The position numbers and the translations under genes are program-made. A model generated the notes under the pieces. The model made no database searches and was not told the origin of the DNA. It saw only the letters and a program-made list of their open reading frames with translations. This document shows positions 52,125-60,600 of a DNA stretch of 64,000 bases, one piece after another. The DNA comes from Nitrospirota bacterium. Its GTDB lineage: Bacteria > Nitrospirota > Nitrospiria > Nitrospirales > Nitrospiraceae. Position 1 is the first letter of the stretch. The number at the start of each line of letters is the position of its first letter. The stretch is taken from NCBI GenBank assembly GCA_030645475.1, contig JAUSMA010000015.1:1-64000 (forward strand), in the 5' to 3' direction.

Positions 52125-53114
52125 TCAGGCCTGACTGGACTTCGTACCCAGCACAACCGCTGTCGGTTCCAGCTCTGTCACAGTTGGAAAGCCGGCTTCG
52201 CTCATCCACTGCATCGCATCTGCCGTCTTATAGCAACCGCCCCGCTGCGTATTGACCAGAATATGCACCGCGAAGGCGGTGGTCCAGGCCGGACCGGTGC
52301 CTGTCTCATTGAGGAATCGATCCTTGATGATTAAACGGCCGCCTGGCGCCAAATGGGTCCAGACCCTCTTGACCAATGCCGCGTTCGTCGGAAAATCCTG
52401 GTAATGCAGGATATCGGACATCAGAGCGACATCGTAGGGTCCACCAAGTCCATCCTTGTTAAAATCGCCTGACTGCAACGAAATCCTCGATTCCAAGCCA
52501 GCCTCTTTCACCGTTCGTTCCGTGAGCCGAAGCGTCGCAGGTAAATCGAACACCGTCGCCGTCAATTCCGGGTAGACCTGGCAGAAGGCAATCGCATTCG
52601 TCCCGGCTCCGCCTCCCAAATCCAGCAGCCGAACCGGCCCGCTCAGCTGCAGCCGCTTGGCGAAATCCGGCCCGCTCTGCTGCCCGATTCGATGAAGTAC
52701 CGCCAGCACGTTGAGGCCTAACTCAGGATCGGTCTCAAAGACATGCCGATCGACAGACCGCTGTCCCGTGCGAATCGTCTGCTCCAGCTTGCCCCAGTTG
52801 TCCCATTCAGCATCGTGAAGCAGGAGAAGATGCCCGATATATTGAGCAGAATTGCGAACCAGATGCGTGGCTGCAGCCGTCGAGTTTCCGTAGGAATCCC
52901 CGTCCTTTTCCAACAGCCGCATCGCAACAAGGGCATTCAACAAGAGTCCCAATGTCGGCTCATGGGCGCCAAGACGACCGGCCACGTCATGAAGGGTTTT
53001 CCGTTTCCCATCCAAGGCGGAAAACACATCCAGCCTAATGGCCGTCAATAGAATCTTCGTCTCCCAGTAGTACCCCAGCTGGAAAATTTCTGCGAGCGAG
53101 AGTTCTCGTGACAC
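52125..53114 (-). CDS. O-methyltransferase family 2 protein
   Basis: A 329-residue SAM-dependent methyltransferase. The N-terminal dimerisation domain (LAEIFQLGYYWETKILLTAI) precedes the catalytic domain with LLDLGGGAGTNAIAFCQ (motif I), VFDLPATLRLTE, LMSDILHYQDFP and LAPGGRLIIKDRFLNE. It resembles hydroxyindole O-methyltransferase-type enzymes. The start is GTG 53114 after AGGAG. It opens operon B, after the terminator of the cupredoxin-like gene. The substrate is unknown; a quinone or haem precursor is conceivable but untested. Confidence 0.75.
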   Translation of the reverse strand: MSRELSLAEIFQLGYYWETKILLTAIRLDVFSALDGKRKTLHDVAGRLGAHEPTLGLLLNALVAMRLLEKDGDSYGNSTAAATHLVRNSAQYIGHLLLLHDAEWDNWGKLEQTIRTGQRSVDRHVFETDPELGLNVLAVLHRIGQQSGPDFAKRLQLSGPVRLLDLGGGAGTNAIAFCQVYPELTATVFDLPATLRLTERTVKEAGLESRISLQSGDFNKDGLGGPYDVALMSDILHYQDFPTNAALVKRVWTHLAPGGRLIIKDRFLNETGTGPAWTTAFAVHILVNTQRGGCYKTADAMQWMSEAGFPTVTELEPTAVVLGTKSSQA

Positions 53115-53215
53115 ACCACTCCTATCAGGAAAATTGCCTTGAAAGTCGGCATCTTACCTAGATCGGAAACTGAAAGGCAAGGCAGCTGACCGGACGCAGC
53201 ACTCTGTACAAACAC

Positions 53216-53245
53216 AAAGGGCAGCGGATTGCTCCGCTGCCCTTT
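53216..53245 (-). terminator. Terminator after the cupredoxin-like gene
   Basis: AAAGGGCAGCGG and CCGCTGCCCTTT form a perfect 12-bp stem around ATTGCT. On the minus strand TTTGTGTTTG follows. It closes the transcript of the gene at 53281-54075 ahead of operon B. Confidence 0.8.
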
Positions 53246-53280
53246 GATTGCGGGTGACCCCGCGAAGACACAACGCTGGC

Positions 53281-54075
53281 TTACTTGATTTCAGCCTTGA
53301 CTGTGGCAGTTCCGCCCTCGGTCACGTCCACGTCAAATTCAACCTTCTTGCCCTTGGCTGCAAACGGATGCCAGGCCACAATCTTGTGCTTGCCAGCCGG
53401 CACATCCTTGAGCTCGAACGATCCATCTTCCTTCACCACGGCAAAATGCGCATTCGACACCGGGAGAAAGAAGCCCTGCATGAACTCATGCTGGTCGCAC
53501 TGTAAACGATAGAAGCCGTCCTTCTCTGCACCGCCACGGAACACCACTGGCTTATCGAGCTTGTCGCCCTTCTTGGCCAATGCGATGTTGAAGCCGGTGG
53601 CCGAGCTGGAGCCCTTCACCACGAAGCTATGAGGATTGTGCAACACACCCTGGACCGACTTTGGGTCATCGGCATCGGCGTCGTGATTTTCAACTTTGAA
53701 AGACTTATTGTTCACCACCACACCGGTAAACGGAAGGAACTCGCAGAACTCCGCTACGGCTTCGGTGCCGGCATAGGCATCCATGAAGGCCTTGTCTTCG
53801 ATATCGACAACGGCTACGACGGCGCCCTTGAGACCGCCATCCTTGCCCACTTCAATCTTCTTGAAGAAGCGCTTGTCCCCATCGATCAACGCCTTGTTGG
53901 GATTCTTCACGCAAAACTTGGGGTTGGGGAACTTCGCGAAAGAAAATTCGCCTTGCTCAGACTTGCCTGCAAAGGTCACTTTGCCGGCAATGGTTCCGCC
54001 TGCAAACGAGGTGAGAGGCGCCGCGACAAACGCGACGGCTGCCACGCCTAATATAACTGATAACGCACTCTTCAT
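53281..54075 (-). CDS. Secreted protein with cupredoxin-like and regulatory-like beta domains
   Basis: A 264-residue exported protein (leader MKSALSVILGVAAVAFVAAP). It begins with a TIAGKVTFAGK strand pair and a DGGLKGAVVAVVDIE block. The copper-site-like pattern is LQCDQHEFM, with Cys193, His196 and Met199, plus His146/His149 in LHNPHS, as in type 1 copper centres. A carboxypeptidase-regulatory-like unit (GSFELKDVPAGKHKIVAWHP) follows. Its paralogue lies at 56530-57471. Probably an abundant periplasmic electron carrier or metal protein; it has its own strong promoter and terminator. Confidence 0.75.
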   Translation of the reverse strand: MKSALSVILGVAAVAFVAAPLTSFAGGTIAGKVTFAGKSEQGEFSFAKFPNPKFCVKNPNKALIDGDKRFFKKIEVGKDGGLKGAVVAVVDIEDKAFMDAYAGTEAVAEFCEFLPFTGVVVNNKSFKVENHDADADDPKSVQGVLHNPHSFVVKGSSSATGFNIALAKKGDKLDKPVVFRGGAEKDGFYRLQCDQHEFMQGFFLPVSNAHFAVVKEDGSFELKDVPAGKHKIVAWHPFAAKGKKVEFDVDVTEGGTATVKAEIK

Positions 54076-54234
54076 ATGACTGCCTCCTTGTGATGGACAA
54101 ATAACTGCTGCGTTGATGCTCTCGTTCCCTTAACTCCTAACCACCGGCCATGAGGGGAAACGGGAACGCATTCCGCCCTGGTGACTCGAACATAATTGAG
54201 ATTCGCATTGGCGAGGCTAGTCTCAAGCCGAGTC

Positions 54235-54264
54235 TGTATACAAAACTCTACCCTACCCTGTCAA
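54235..54264 (-). promoter_or_regulatory. Sigma-70 promoter of the cupredoxin-like gene
   Basis: On the minus strand TTGACA (54264-54259), an 18-base spacer and TATACA (54240-54235). It leaves a leader of about 150 bases before ATG 54075. Confidence 0.7.
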
Positions 54265-54301
54265 TCTGAAACAAGGGGGTCGCCCTATCCGTTGGATAAA
54301 T

Positions 54302-55690
54302 CTACTTCTTCTGTTGAAGCAAGTGCAACAGCGCTCCTGCCGCAGTGGCTCGCACGGCATCGTTGGTGTCATGAAGTAGTTCCTTCATGAGGGGAACCAG
54401 CTCACGGTCCCCCACATGCCCAAGCGATCGGAGTGCCACGATCTTCGGACCGGGAAGCGGATCAGCCGTCAAACTGGTTAACAGGGCGATCGCCCCCGGA
54501 GCATTGGCCTTGGTTGCCTTCCCAAGGGCATAGGCCACAGAAGCACGCATAGCCGTATCGTTCTGTTGGGCCAGCGATTGTACGGTAGGCGCCACGGTCG
54601 AGTAGGGCTGGCCGAGTTGGAGCAACCCGGCAATTGCTGAGGCACGGACGGTAAAGCTGCCGTCACCGAGCGCCTGCGTGAGTGCCGGCACTGATTCAGT
54701 CCCTCCCAGATCCGCCAAGCTCCCCACCGCCGATTCCCGCACGCCCGGGATAGGGTCCTTCAGAAGCTGCTCAATCTGCCCCCGAACCTCTTTTCGTCCG
54801 AGATGCCCAAGCCCCCTGGCCGCCGCACCGCGAACGGAGGGTTGTTTATACGTCAACGACTCGATCATGATGGGGACGCCTCGCTGGTCGTTCAAGTCGG
54901 CGATCGTGCGAATCGCGTCAGCTCGATCCTCAGGATTCAGCGACTCTGCGGCCTGATGCAATTGAGTCCAAGCCTCCTTCTTGCCGAGCCTGATCAAGGC
55001 CGCATAGGCCGCGATACGAACCGTGCTCAGTTCGTCCTTGGTCGCTGATTCGACTAACGACATGACGCCTGGATCTCCCGTTCGACCGAGCGTTTTCACC
55101 ACGCGCGCCTTCACCAATCCTGCTTGATCCTCGATCGCCGCGCGCAATTTCGTCGATTTCCGACCGGCCTCGGATCGCCCGAGCCCCTCGACGGCAAGAA
55201 CCCGAACCGGGCCTGAACCATCGCTGAGCCCATCCTCAAAATAGGGGACGACCTCGTCCGAATCCACCTCTTTGAGTGCAGTGTACGCAGCCCCGCGCAT
55301 TTGATCGCGCATGTCCTTCACCATCACAACGATGAACCCCAGCGCCACCTCTCGGAGGAGGGGGATCTCATCGTGCTTGAGCGCAAGCTCCAACTTGTCG
55401 TACTCACCGAGCGCGTCCTTGGGATTCGCCAGTTTAAGAAAGGAGTGAATCCTCAGCCGTCGGACGTCCGGGCTGAGATTCTGCTCCTTCTCCAACTTGG
55501 CCAACAGATCAATCACCTGTCCATACTGTTTCTTCTCGTACGCCTCTTGCGCTTCCTTGGGCACCGATGACGTTCCGGCAGCCAACACCGGTTGATCGAC
55601 GCCACTCCACACCGTCAACCAGGCAACCGCCATCGCGGTGAACAGATACCAATGACGACCCGACCGCCTGCTCCAATTCCATTCACCCAT
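54302..55690 (-). CDS. Secreted HEAT-repeat protein
   Basis: ATG 55690 gives 462 residues. A signal peptide (WYLFTAMAVAWLTVWSGV) is followed by TPR-like helices and then about ten HEAT units. Examples are VRVLAVEGLGRSEAGRKSTK, VRGAAARGLGHLGRKEVRGQ, VRESAVGSLADLGGTESVPA and VRATAAGALLHLLQQKK. Such solenoids bind other proteins. The start overlaps no other gene but is only seven bases from the stop of the LolA-like gene. A role in periplasmic complex assembly is inferred. Confidence 0.8.
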   Translation of the reverse strand: MGEWNWSRRSGRHWYLFTAMAVAWLTVWSGVDQPVLAAGTSSVPKEAQEAYEKKQYGQVIDLLAKLEKEQNLSPDVRRLRIHSFLKLANPKDALGEYDKLELALKHDEIPLLREVALGFIVVMVKDMRDQMRGAAYTALKEVDSDEVVPYFEDGLSDGSGPVRVLAVEGLGRSEAGRKSTKLRAAIEDQAGLVKARVVKTLGRTGDPGVMSLVESATKDELSTVRIAAYAALIRLGKKEAWTQLHQAAESLNPEDRADAIRTIADLNDQRGVPIMIESLTYKQPSVRGAAARGLGHLGRKEVRGQIEQLLKDPIPGVRESAVGSLADLGGTESVPALTQALGDGSFTVRASAIAGLLQLGQPYSTVAPTVQSLAQQNDTAMRASVAYALGKATKANAPGAIALLTSLTADPLPGPKIVALRSLGHVGDRELVPLMKELLHDTNDAVRATAAGALLHLLQQKK

Positions 55691-55697
55691 CGTCTCG

Positions 55698-56339
55698 CTA
55701 CCCCCGTCCTTGCGGCACAGTGGCCGCCATGCGCTTTTTATATCCCTGCGGCTCTTCAAAGTAATAGGCCGGCTGAGGGGACAGTCTAAACCGTTCATAC
55801 TCAAACGACCACTCCCGATCCCGACTGACGAGCTTCAAGACCACGCCTGTTTCCACGTCGACCCATTCGTAAAACCGCTCGACCCGGCCATGGTGGTCGG
55901 TTTGAACTTCGAACAGCTTCGCGGTGCGACCGGCGGCCGTCGCGTCACCGACCAGGATTCGCTCCTGCTCACCCGGTAAGGCCTGACTAACCGGGAGCAG
56001 ATCGTCAGGGTCCAGCCCTGTCACCAGAAATTCCTTCTGTTGGGCCAGCAGATACCAGGTCTCGGATTTATCCAGCCGGATGATTTCGATCGCCGCATAC
56101 CCGCGTTCGGTTCGAATCGCATACTTGTACTCCAGCCGCAACCGGTCGCCCTTCGCAAACACTTGCGCCTGGTATTGCTTCCCCTTGATCTTCTTGACCA
56201 ATAAGCCGGAGAACTCCACTAATGGAGTAGCCGCATCGTCAGCCAGGACATGCCAAGGCATGCTCGCCTGCCCCAGGTACAGGGCCAGCAAGAGGCAGAG
56301 CCCCCACCTCCAGGACTTATTCCATAGCCTAACTCTCAC
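55698..56339 (-). CDS. LolA-like periplasmic protein
   Basis: I start it at GTG 56339; the frame continues further upstream but only through the structured repeat. The 213-residue product has a leader (WRWGLCLLLALYLGQASMPW) and a half-barrel of strands: EFSGLLVKKIKGKQYQAQVF, RLRLEYKYAIRTERGYAAIE, IIRLDKSETWYLLAQQKEFL, as in outer-membrane lipoprotein-sorting (LolA/LolB-like) proteins. It may bind a lipid or lipoprotein. The repeat at 56339-56531 directly abuts the start codon, so the repeat supplies its leader. Confidence 0.65.
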   Translation of the reverse strand: MRVRLWNKSWRWGLCLLLALYLGQASMPWHVLADDAATPLVEFSGLLVKKIKGKQYQAQVFAKGDRLRLEYKYAIRTERGYAAIEIIRLDKSETWYLLAQQKEFLVTGLDPDDLLPVSQALPGEQERILVGDATAAGRTAKLFEVQTDHHGRVERFYEWVDVETGVVLKLVSRDREWSFEYERFRLSPQPAYYFEEPQGYKKRMAATVPQGRG

Positions 56340-56531
56340 AGGATGCTCAAAATGTCTGTCCAGCAAGGCCGCAGGCGAATCGAAACAGGAGGCGTACCCT
56401 CGGGGGCGCACGGTGCGACGAATAAGGAGCACCACGTTTGTGCGCGCCGCCGAGTGGTGAGGCGGCCGGGTCCCCGTTGAGGATTTCGATGAGCCGAGAA
56501 CGATGCTGGCCGACCTTTTCAGCATCCTGTT
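56339..56531. repeat. Structured repeat of about 190 bp, copy 3 (full length)
   Basis: The ends CAGGATGCTCAAAATG and CTTTTCAGCATCCTGT are inverted repeats. CAGCAAGGCCGCAGGCGAAT inside the left end matches the same position of the copy at 13434. The centre differs but forms its own hairpin (GGGCGCAC with GTGCGCGCC). The right end overlaps the TAA stop of the gene at 56530-57471, and the left end touches the GTG start of the LolA-like gene. Confidence 0.75.
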
Positions 56532-57471
56532 AGTGCTGATGCTCGACGAGTGGCTGGATATCGACGGAGTAACCCAGCGTGTCCGGGCCGAAACGGGGAT
56601 TATCCATCACCTTAAAGGCGGAACGATTCCCCTTTGGAGCGAGGAGAGAAAGACGTTCGACCAATGCACCGTCCGGCTGGATTGTGACCGTCTTGGTGAC
56701 ACCAGGACCGGTCTGCGGATGCCACACGACCAACTGATAGGTGCCAGGAGGAATGTTCTCGATCGAAAACTTTCCGGACGAGTCAGTCAGCGCATAGTAG
56801 GGGTTGTTGACCGCCATCGCCCAACTTTCCATGTAGGCATGGAAGCCGCACTGCATGTAGAACGTCCGACGCCCTTTATTTAGATACACCGGGCCAACCA
56901 GAGACTTTCCCGGTGCATGATTGTGGGTCGCATGGATGTCGCCACGGTGGTGCTGCTGGTTCATCACCAGCGGCGTATTGAACAACGTACGCGCACCGGA
57001 TTCGAGCGACGTTTCGTAGCCTTGAATGTCGTGCATCACGGGATCCATGTTGATCACTTCGACGGCATGCCCGTTTCGCACGATCGTCATGAAGGGTTGG
57101 AACTTGCAATCACGCGCCTCGATCAAGGGTACGGACGTTTCAAACGGCTTGCCGGATTGAACCCCTTCGAGTAACACGATGGCGTCTTGCAGGCCCCCTT
57201 GAGGGCTCACGACAAAGTCGTGGAGCAGGCGCCAGCCCCGACCGTTGGAAATCCGGCCACAATATACCGGATCCGGAAACGTGATCAGGTTGAAGCCTTT
57301 CGGCTCGGGAAGCGCCCCCTTCAACTCAACGGTACCTGCAATCGTCCCGCCATGAGGGACCTCGATTACATCGTAGGACCAGACGAATGTACCTGAGAAG
57401 ATCAGACAGAATACAATGACTGCGACATTCACCGCAGCATGAAAGGCGGTGCACATACGATATCTCTGCAT
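56530..57471 (-). CDS. Secreted cupredoxin-like protein, paralogue
   Basis: ATG 57471 follows GGAAGGAAATC, giving 313 residues. A leader helix (NVAVIVFCLIFSGTFVW) precedes TIAGTVELKGALPEPKGFNL and the block QGGLQDAIVLLEGV, matching the gene at 53281. The copper-site-like residues are His147 (DPVMHDIQGY), Cys208, His211 and Met214 (MQCGFHAYM). A His-rich segment (QQHHRGDIHATHNHAPG) lies between them. A regulatory-like beta unit (GKFSIENIPPGTYQLVVWHP) ends the protein. Probably a periplasmic copper protein. Confidence 0.75.
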   Translation of the reverse strand: MQRYRMCTAFHAAVNVAVIVFCLIFSGTFVWSYDVIEVPHGGTIAGTVELKGALPEPKGFNLITFPDPVYCGRISNGRGWRLLHDFVVSPQGGLQDAIVLLEGVQSGKPFETSVPLIEARDCKFQPFMTIVRNGHAVEVINMDPVMHDIQGYETSLESGARTLFNTPLVMNQQHHRGDIHATHNHAPGKSLVGPVYLNKGRRTFYMQCGFHAYMESWAMAVNNPYYALTDSSGKFSIENIPPGTYQLVVWHPQTGPGVTKTVTIQPDGALVERLSLLAPKGNRSAFKVMDNPRFGPDTLGYSVDIQPLVEHQH

Positions 57472-57532
57472 GAGACGATTTCCTTCCAGTTGGAACGATT
57501 CTCGGCATCGTACCAAAGGGAGCTCTAAAGAA

Positions 57533-57558
57533 AAAGGGGGGAGGCCTTAGGCCTCCCC
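57533..57558 (-). terminator. Terminator of the multicopper oxidase gene
   Basis: GGGGAGGCC (57538-57546) and GGCCTCCCC (57550-57558) form a perfect stem round TTA. On the minus strand the T run TTTTTC follows. It lies about 45 bases after the oxidase stop codon. Confidence 0.85.
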
Positions 57559-57603
57559 CCTCTCTTGATTCGTCACCTCCTGCGATCGGCAGGAGGGACG
57601 GTC

Positions 57604-60600
57604 TTACTTCGCTGCGACCGGAATGGCCTGCACCGGTTGCTCAACCGATGCGCTCTTCATTCCTGCACCAGCTCCGTGCAAGGGCAGCAAGCGAGTATCG
57701 CCGGACGGCAACACACGCACATAGCCCCATTGTCCGGACTGGGAGTACGGCAACCGCTGGTTGCTGTACACATAGTCACCGGGCAGGCGGTACGGACCGC
57801 CGGCAGATGGCAGGAACGCATCGAGGATCTCCGATCCGGAGAACTCGACCACGCTGATCACATCCGCGCCGCGCATGAAGGGCTCAATCGGCCACTCATG
57901 CTTCTCGACGCTGAACATGCCGTTCTGCTCATTGTTCGCCCCGATCACATGGATGCGCACTGGATCGCCCGCATGCGCTTCGATGAGCGGAGTGGCTGGA
58001 TCTTCAGGCTTGTCCGCCTTGCAAGGCTGGAACATCTTGCCCAGCGAGCAACCCTGCTCCTCACGATACTTATACGGCTCAGACCGGTAGTTGACGCCGG
58101 TCAGACCAGCGACGTTCTGCACATACGGCATGAAGCTGGTGCCGATGATGTTATCTTCGTCTTGGAAGAACAACGCCACGTCACGATAGTTCGGACGCAT
58201 TTCATTCCCCGGCACCGAGCGATCGATGATCACGTCGGCAGCCCAGGAATTCTTGTTGCTGAGATCGGCACCGGTCCTCGGATCCCGATACTTGGATCCC
58301 TTCGGGCCGACCACGACCGCTCCGAACAACCCGTTGCGCGGGTTGACCATCACGTTACCCCAATCCCACACCAACGACGTCGTTTCACCGTTGAACGGAT
58401 CCGCGTAGTAGGTATAGGACCGCTCGGCACCAGGAGCGATCGTCTGATCGCCCGGGTTGTTGCCGACGTTCAGGCCCATTGAGTCCTTCGGATCAAAGGC
58501 CAATCCGATGGCAGAGAAGGACGCCTTGCTGTCCTTCATCTTGTTCTTCAGATTGACTTTGACGCAATCGCCGACGTTCACACGGAGCGTGAGCGGCATC
58601 GGGTGCATGCCACCCGCCACCTTCGCGGCATCTTCCTCCAAGGCATAAATCTTGGCCTCAGGGTTGCTGATTTGAATCTTCCGTTCGAAGTCCACTTCGA
58701 TAGACTCAGGCGCCTTCGCATTGAACTTCATCGCAGGATAATCCAACGCCAGCACATTGAAGCTCTTCACCGGCGCATCCGCCGGACAGACCGGCACTGC
58801 CTTGGGAATCTCTCCCTTGGTGGAGAACCCTGACGGCAACTTCTTCAAGTCTGCCTGCTCTTTGTCGTAGACACGGATGATGCCCCAACCGCCTTCGGAG
58901 AACTTCGACGACCGTCCGTTGAAGTGGATGTAGTCACCCGCTTGCAAGCGGGGTCCGCCGGCCTGCGGCACCACGAGGTCGTAGCGCTCGGCAATTCCGA
59001 CGTGCATCGAATTCTTCCGGTTCGCATCGCCCGCATACCGTTCACTCAAGAAGGTATGGCCGGAGATGGTCCAGGTCATCGTCTCGTTCATCAGCGTATG
59101 CAACAACCGGAACACCATCGTATCTCCGACGTACGCCCGCAGGAGCGGCGTGTACGGATCGCCATGGATCTGGCTGTTGAATGCCTGCGACACATCCGGG
59201 TTCGTAGCCAACCGCTGAGCGATTGGAGCTGCCCGGAAGTTCAAACCGCTTCCCGTGGTGTGCGTCCCACCGTTCAGGAAGGGCATCGGCGTCATATAGA
59301 TTTTCTCAGGCATCATGAAGGACACGGTCTTCCCCGCTTCGAGCGCCACTTCAATCGGCTGCCCAGGAGGATTGCCCGCAGTCACGATGTTGACGGTATG
59401 CGGCACGGTATCGTGCAACTGCACCATCAACTCACGGAAGCTGTTGTTCACCCCGTGCCCCACTGGCTCGACGGTGCGAATGTCCGCGATCGGACCGCTC
59501 CGGATCATCTTGCCGGTCTTCGCATCATGATAGGTCGATCCAACCGGTTCAGCGATGAAGGTTCCGAATCCACCGTGCGGCCAGGTGGTCGCGCCGAATG
59601 CATGGTCGTGCCAGAACACGGTTCCCACGTCTGCATCGACCCAGAACCGCTGACGGACGAACTCCACCGTGATGATGTCGTTCGCCGGGTGATCGTTCTT
59701 CAATCCCTTCGCCAAGGTGATTGTGTTGCCGCTGATCGCCTTGATACGGGAGATTTCGTTACCCTTCACGTTATCGGCGCCGACAAGAATCAGCGTGCCG
59801 ACATGGTATTGACCTGCGTTCTTCACTGAGAGCGAGGCGGCCCCCTTCTTCGCCGGCGCAGTCAGCACCGTGTTCATCGGAGCAGGCAACCCCTTTTTAT
59901 TGTCCTTCTTCAACATCGTGAACGGGCGGACCGACTGCTCATAGGAGAAGCCGGTGATCACACCGTCGGACGCTTGATTATCGAACTGGAGGAAATGCCA
60001 ATGGGTATTGATCTTCGATGACTGGAAATTCGTGTAGTCATCGTCGTCCCACTCGCTGGTCAGCGTCCAATCCACGCAATCGTAGATGTTGCCGCGAACG
60101 ACCAACGGATACTTCAGATCGTCGTTGGCCCGGATTGCGGCCTCTTCTTCATGGAGGACATAGATCAATCCGTTCGGATCGACCACTGCCGGCTCCTTGC
60201 CCTGCGCCTTGGCGATCTTGATCGGCAACTTAATGAAGTGAACGTTGAAATCCTTCCGGCCGGCATTCTCCGGACAGAGGCTCCAGATGCCGTTCTCTCC
60301 CGGCTTCGCCTGATCGGTGCTCTCCTCGCCGTTCGCATCCCGACGGATCATCTCCAACCAGGGCGCGCCGGAATGGTTCGGGGAGAACATGACCCGACGA
60401 CCGAAATGCGGCGTCAGGTGTGGCCAGGCCACTTTGCCCGTCATCGACTCGAACATAATCGGATGCCGCTTGCCCGGATGCGTGGACTTGTATTTGGGAT
60501 TGTCGATCGTGCTCTCTCGTTCGCTCATCGCACGATTGCCGTCCCAGGCCCAATCCAACACCGTCGCGTCGTAGGAAACCGTCTGGCCCTTTTCATCGTC

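Noticed and set aside
57565-58482. 305-codon plus-strand open frame, with further long plus-strand frames to 62433
   Set aside because: Antisense to the multicopper oxidase; low-complexity composition follows from codon bias of the true gene.
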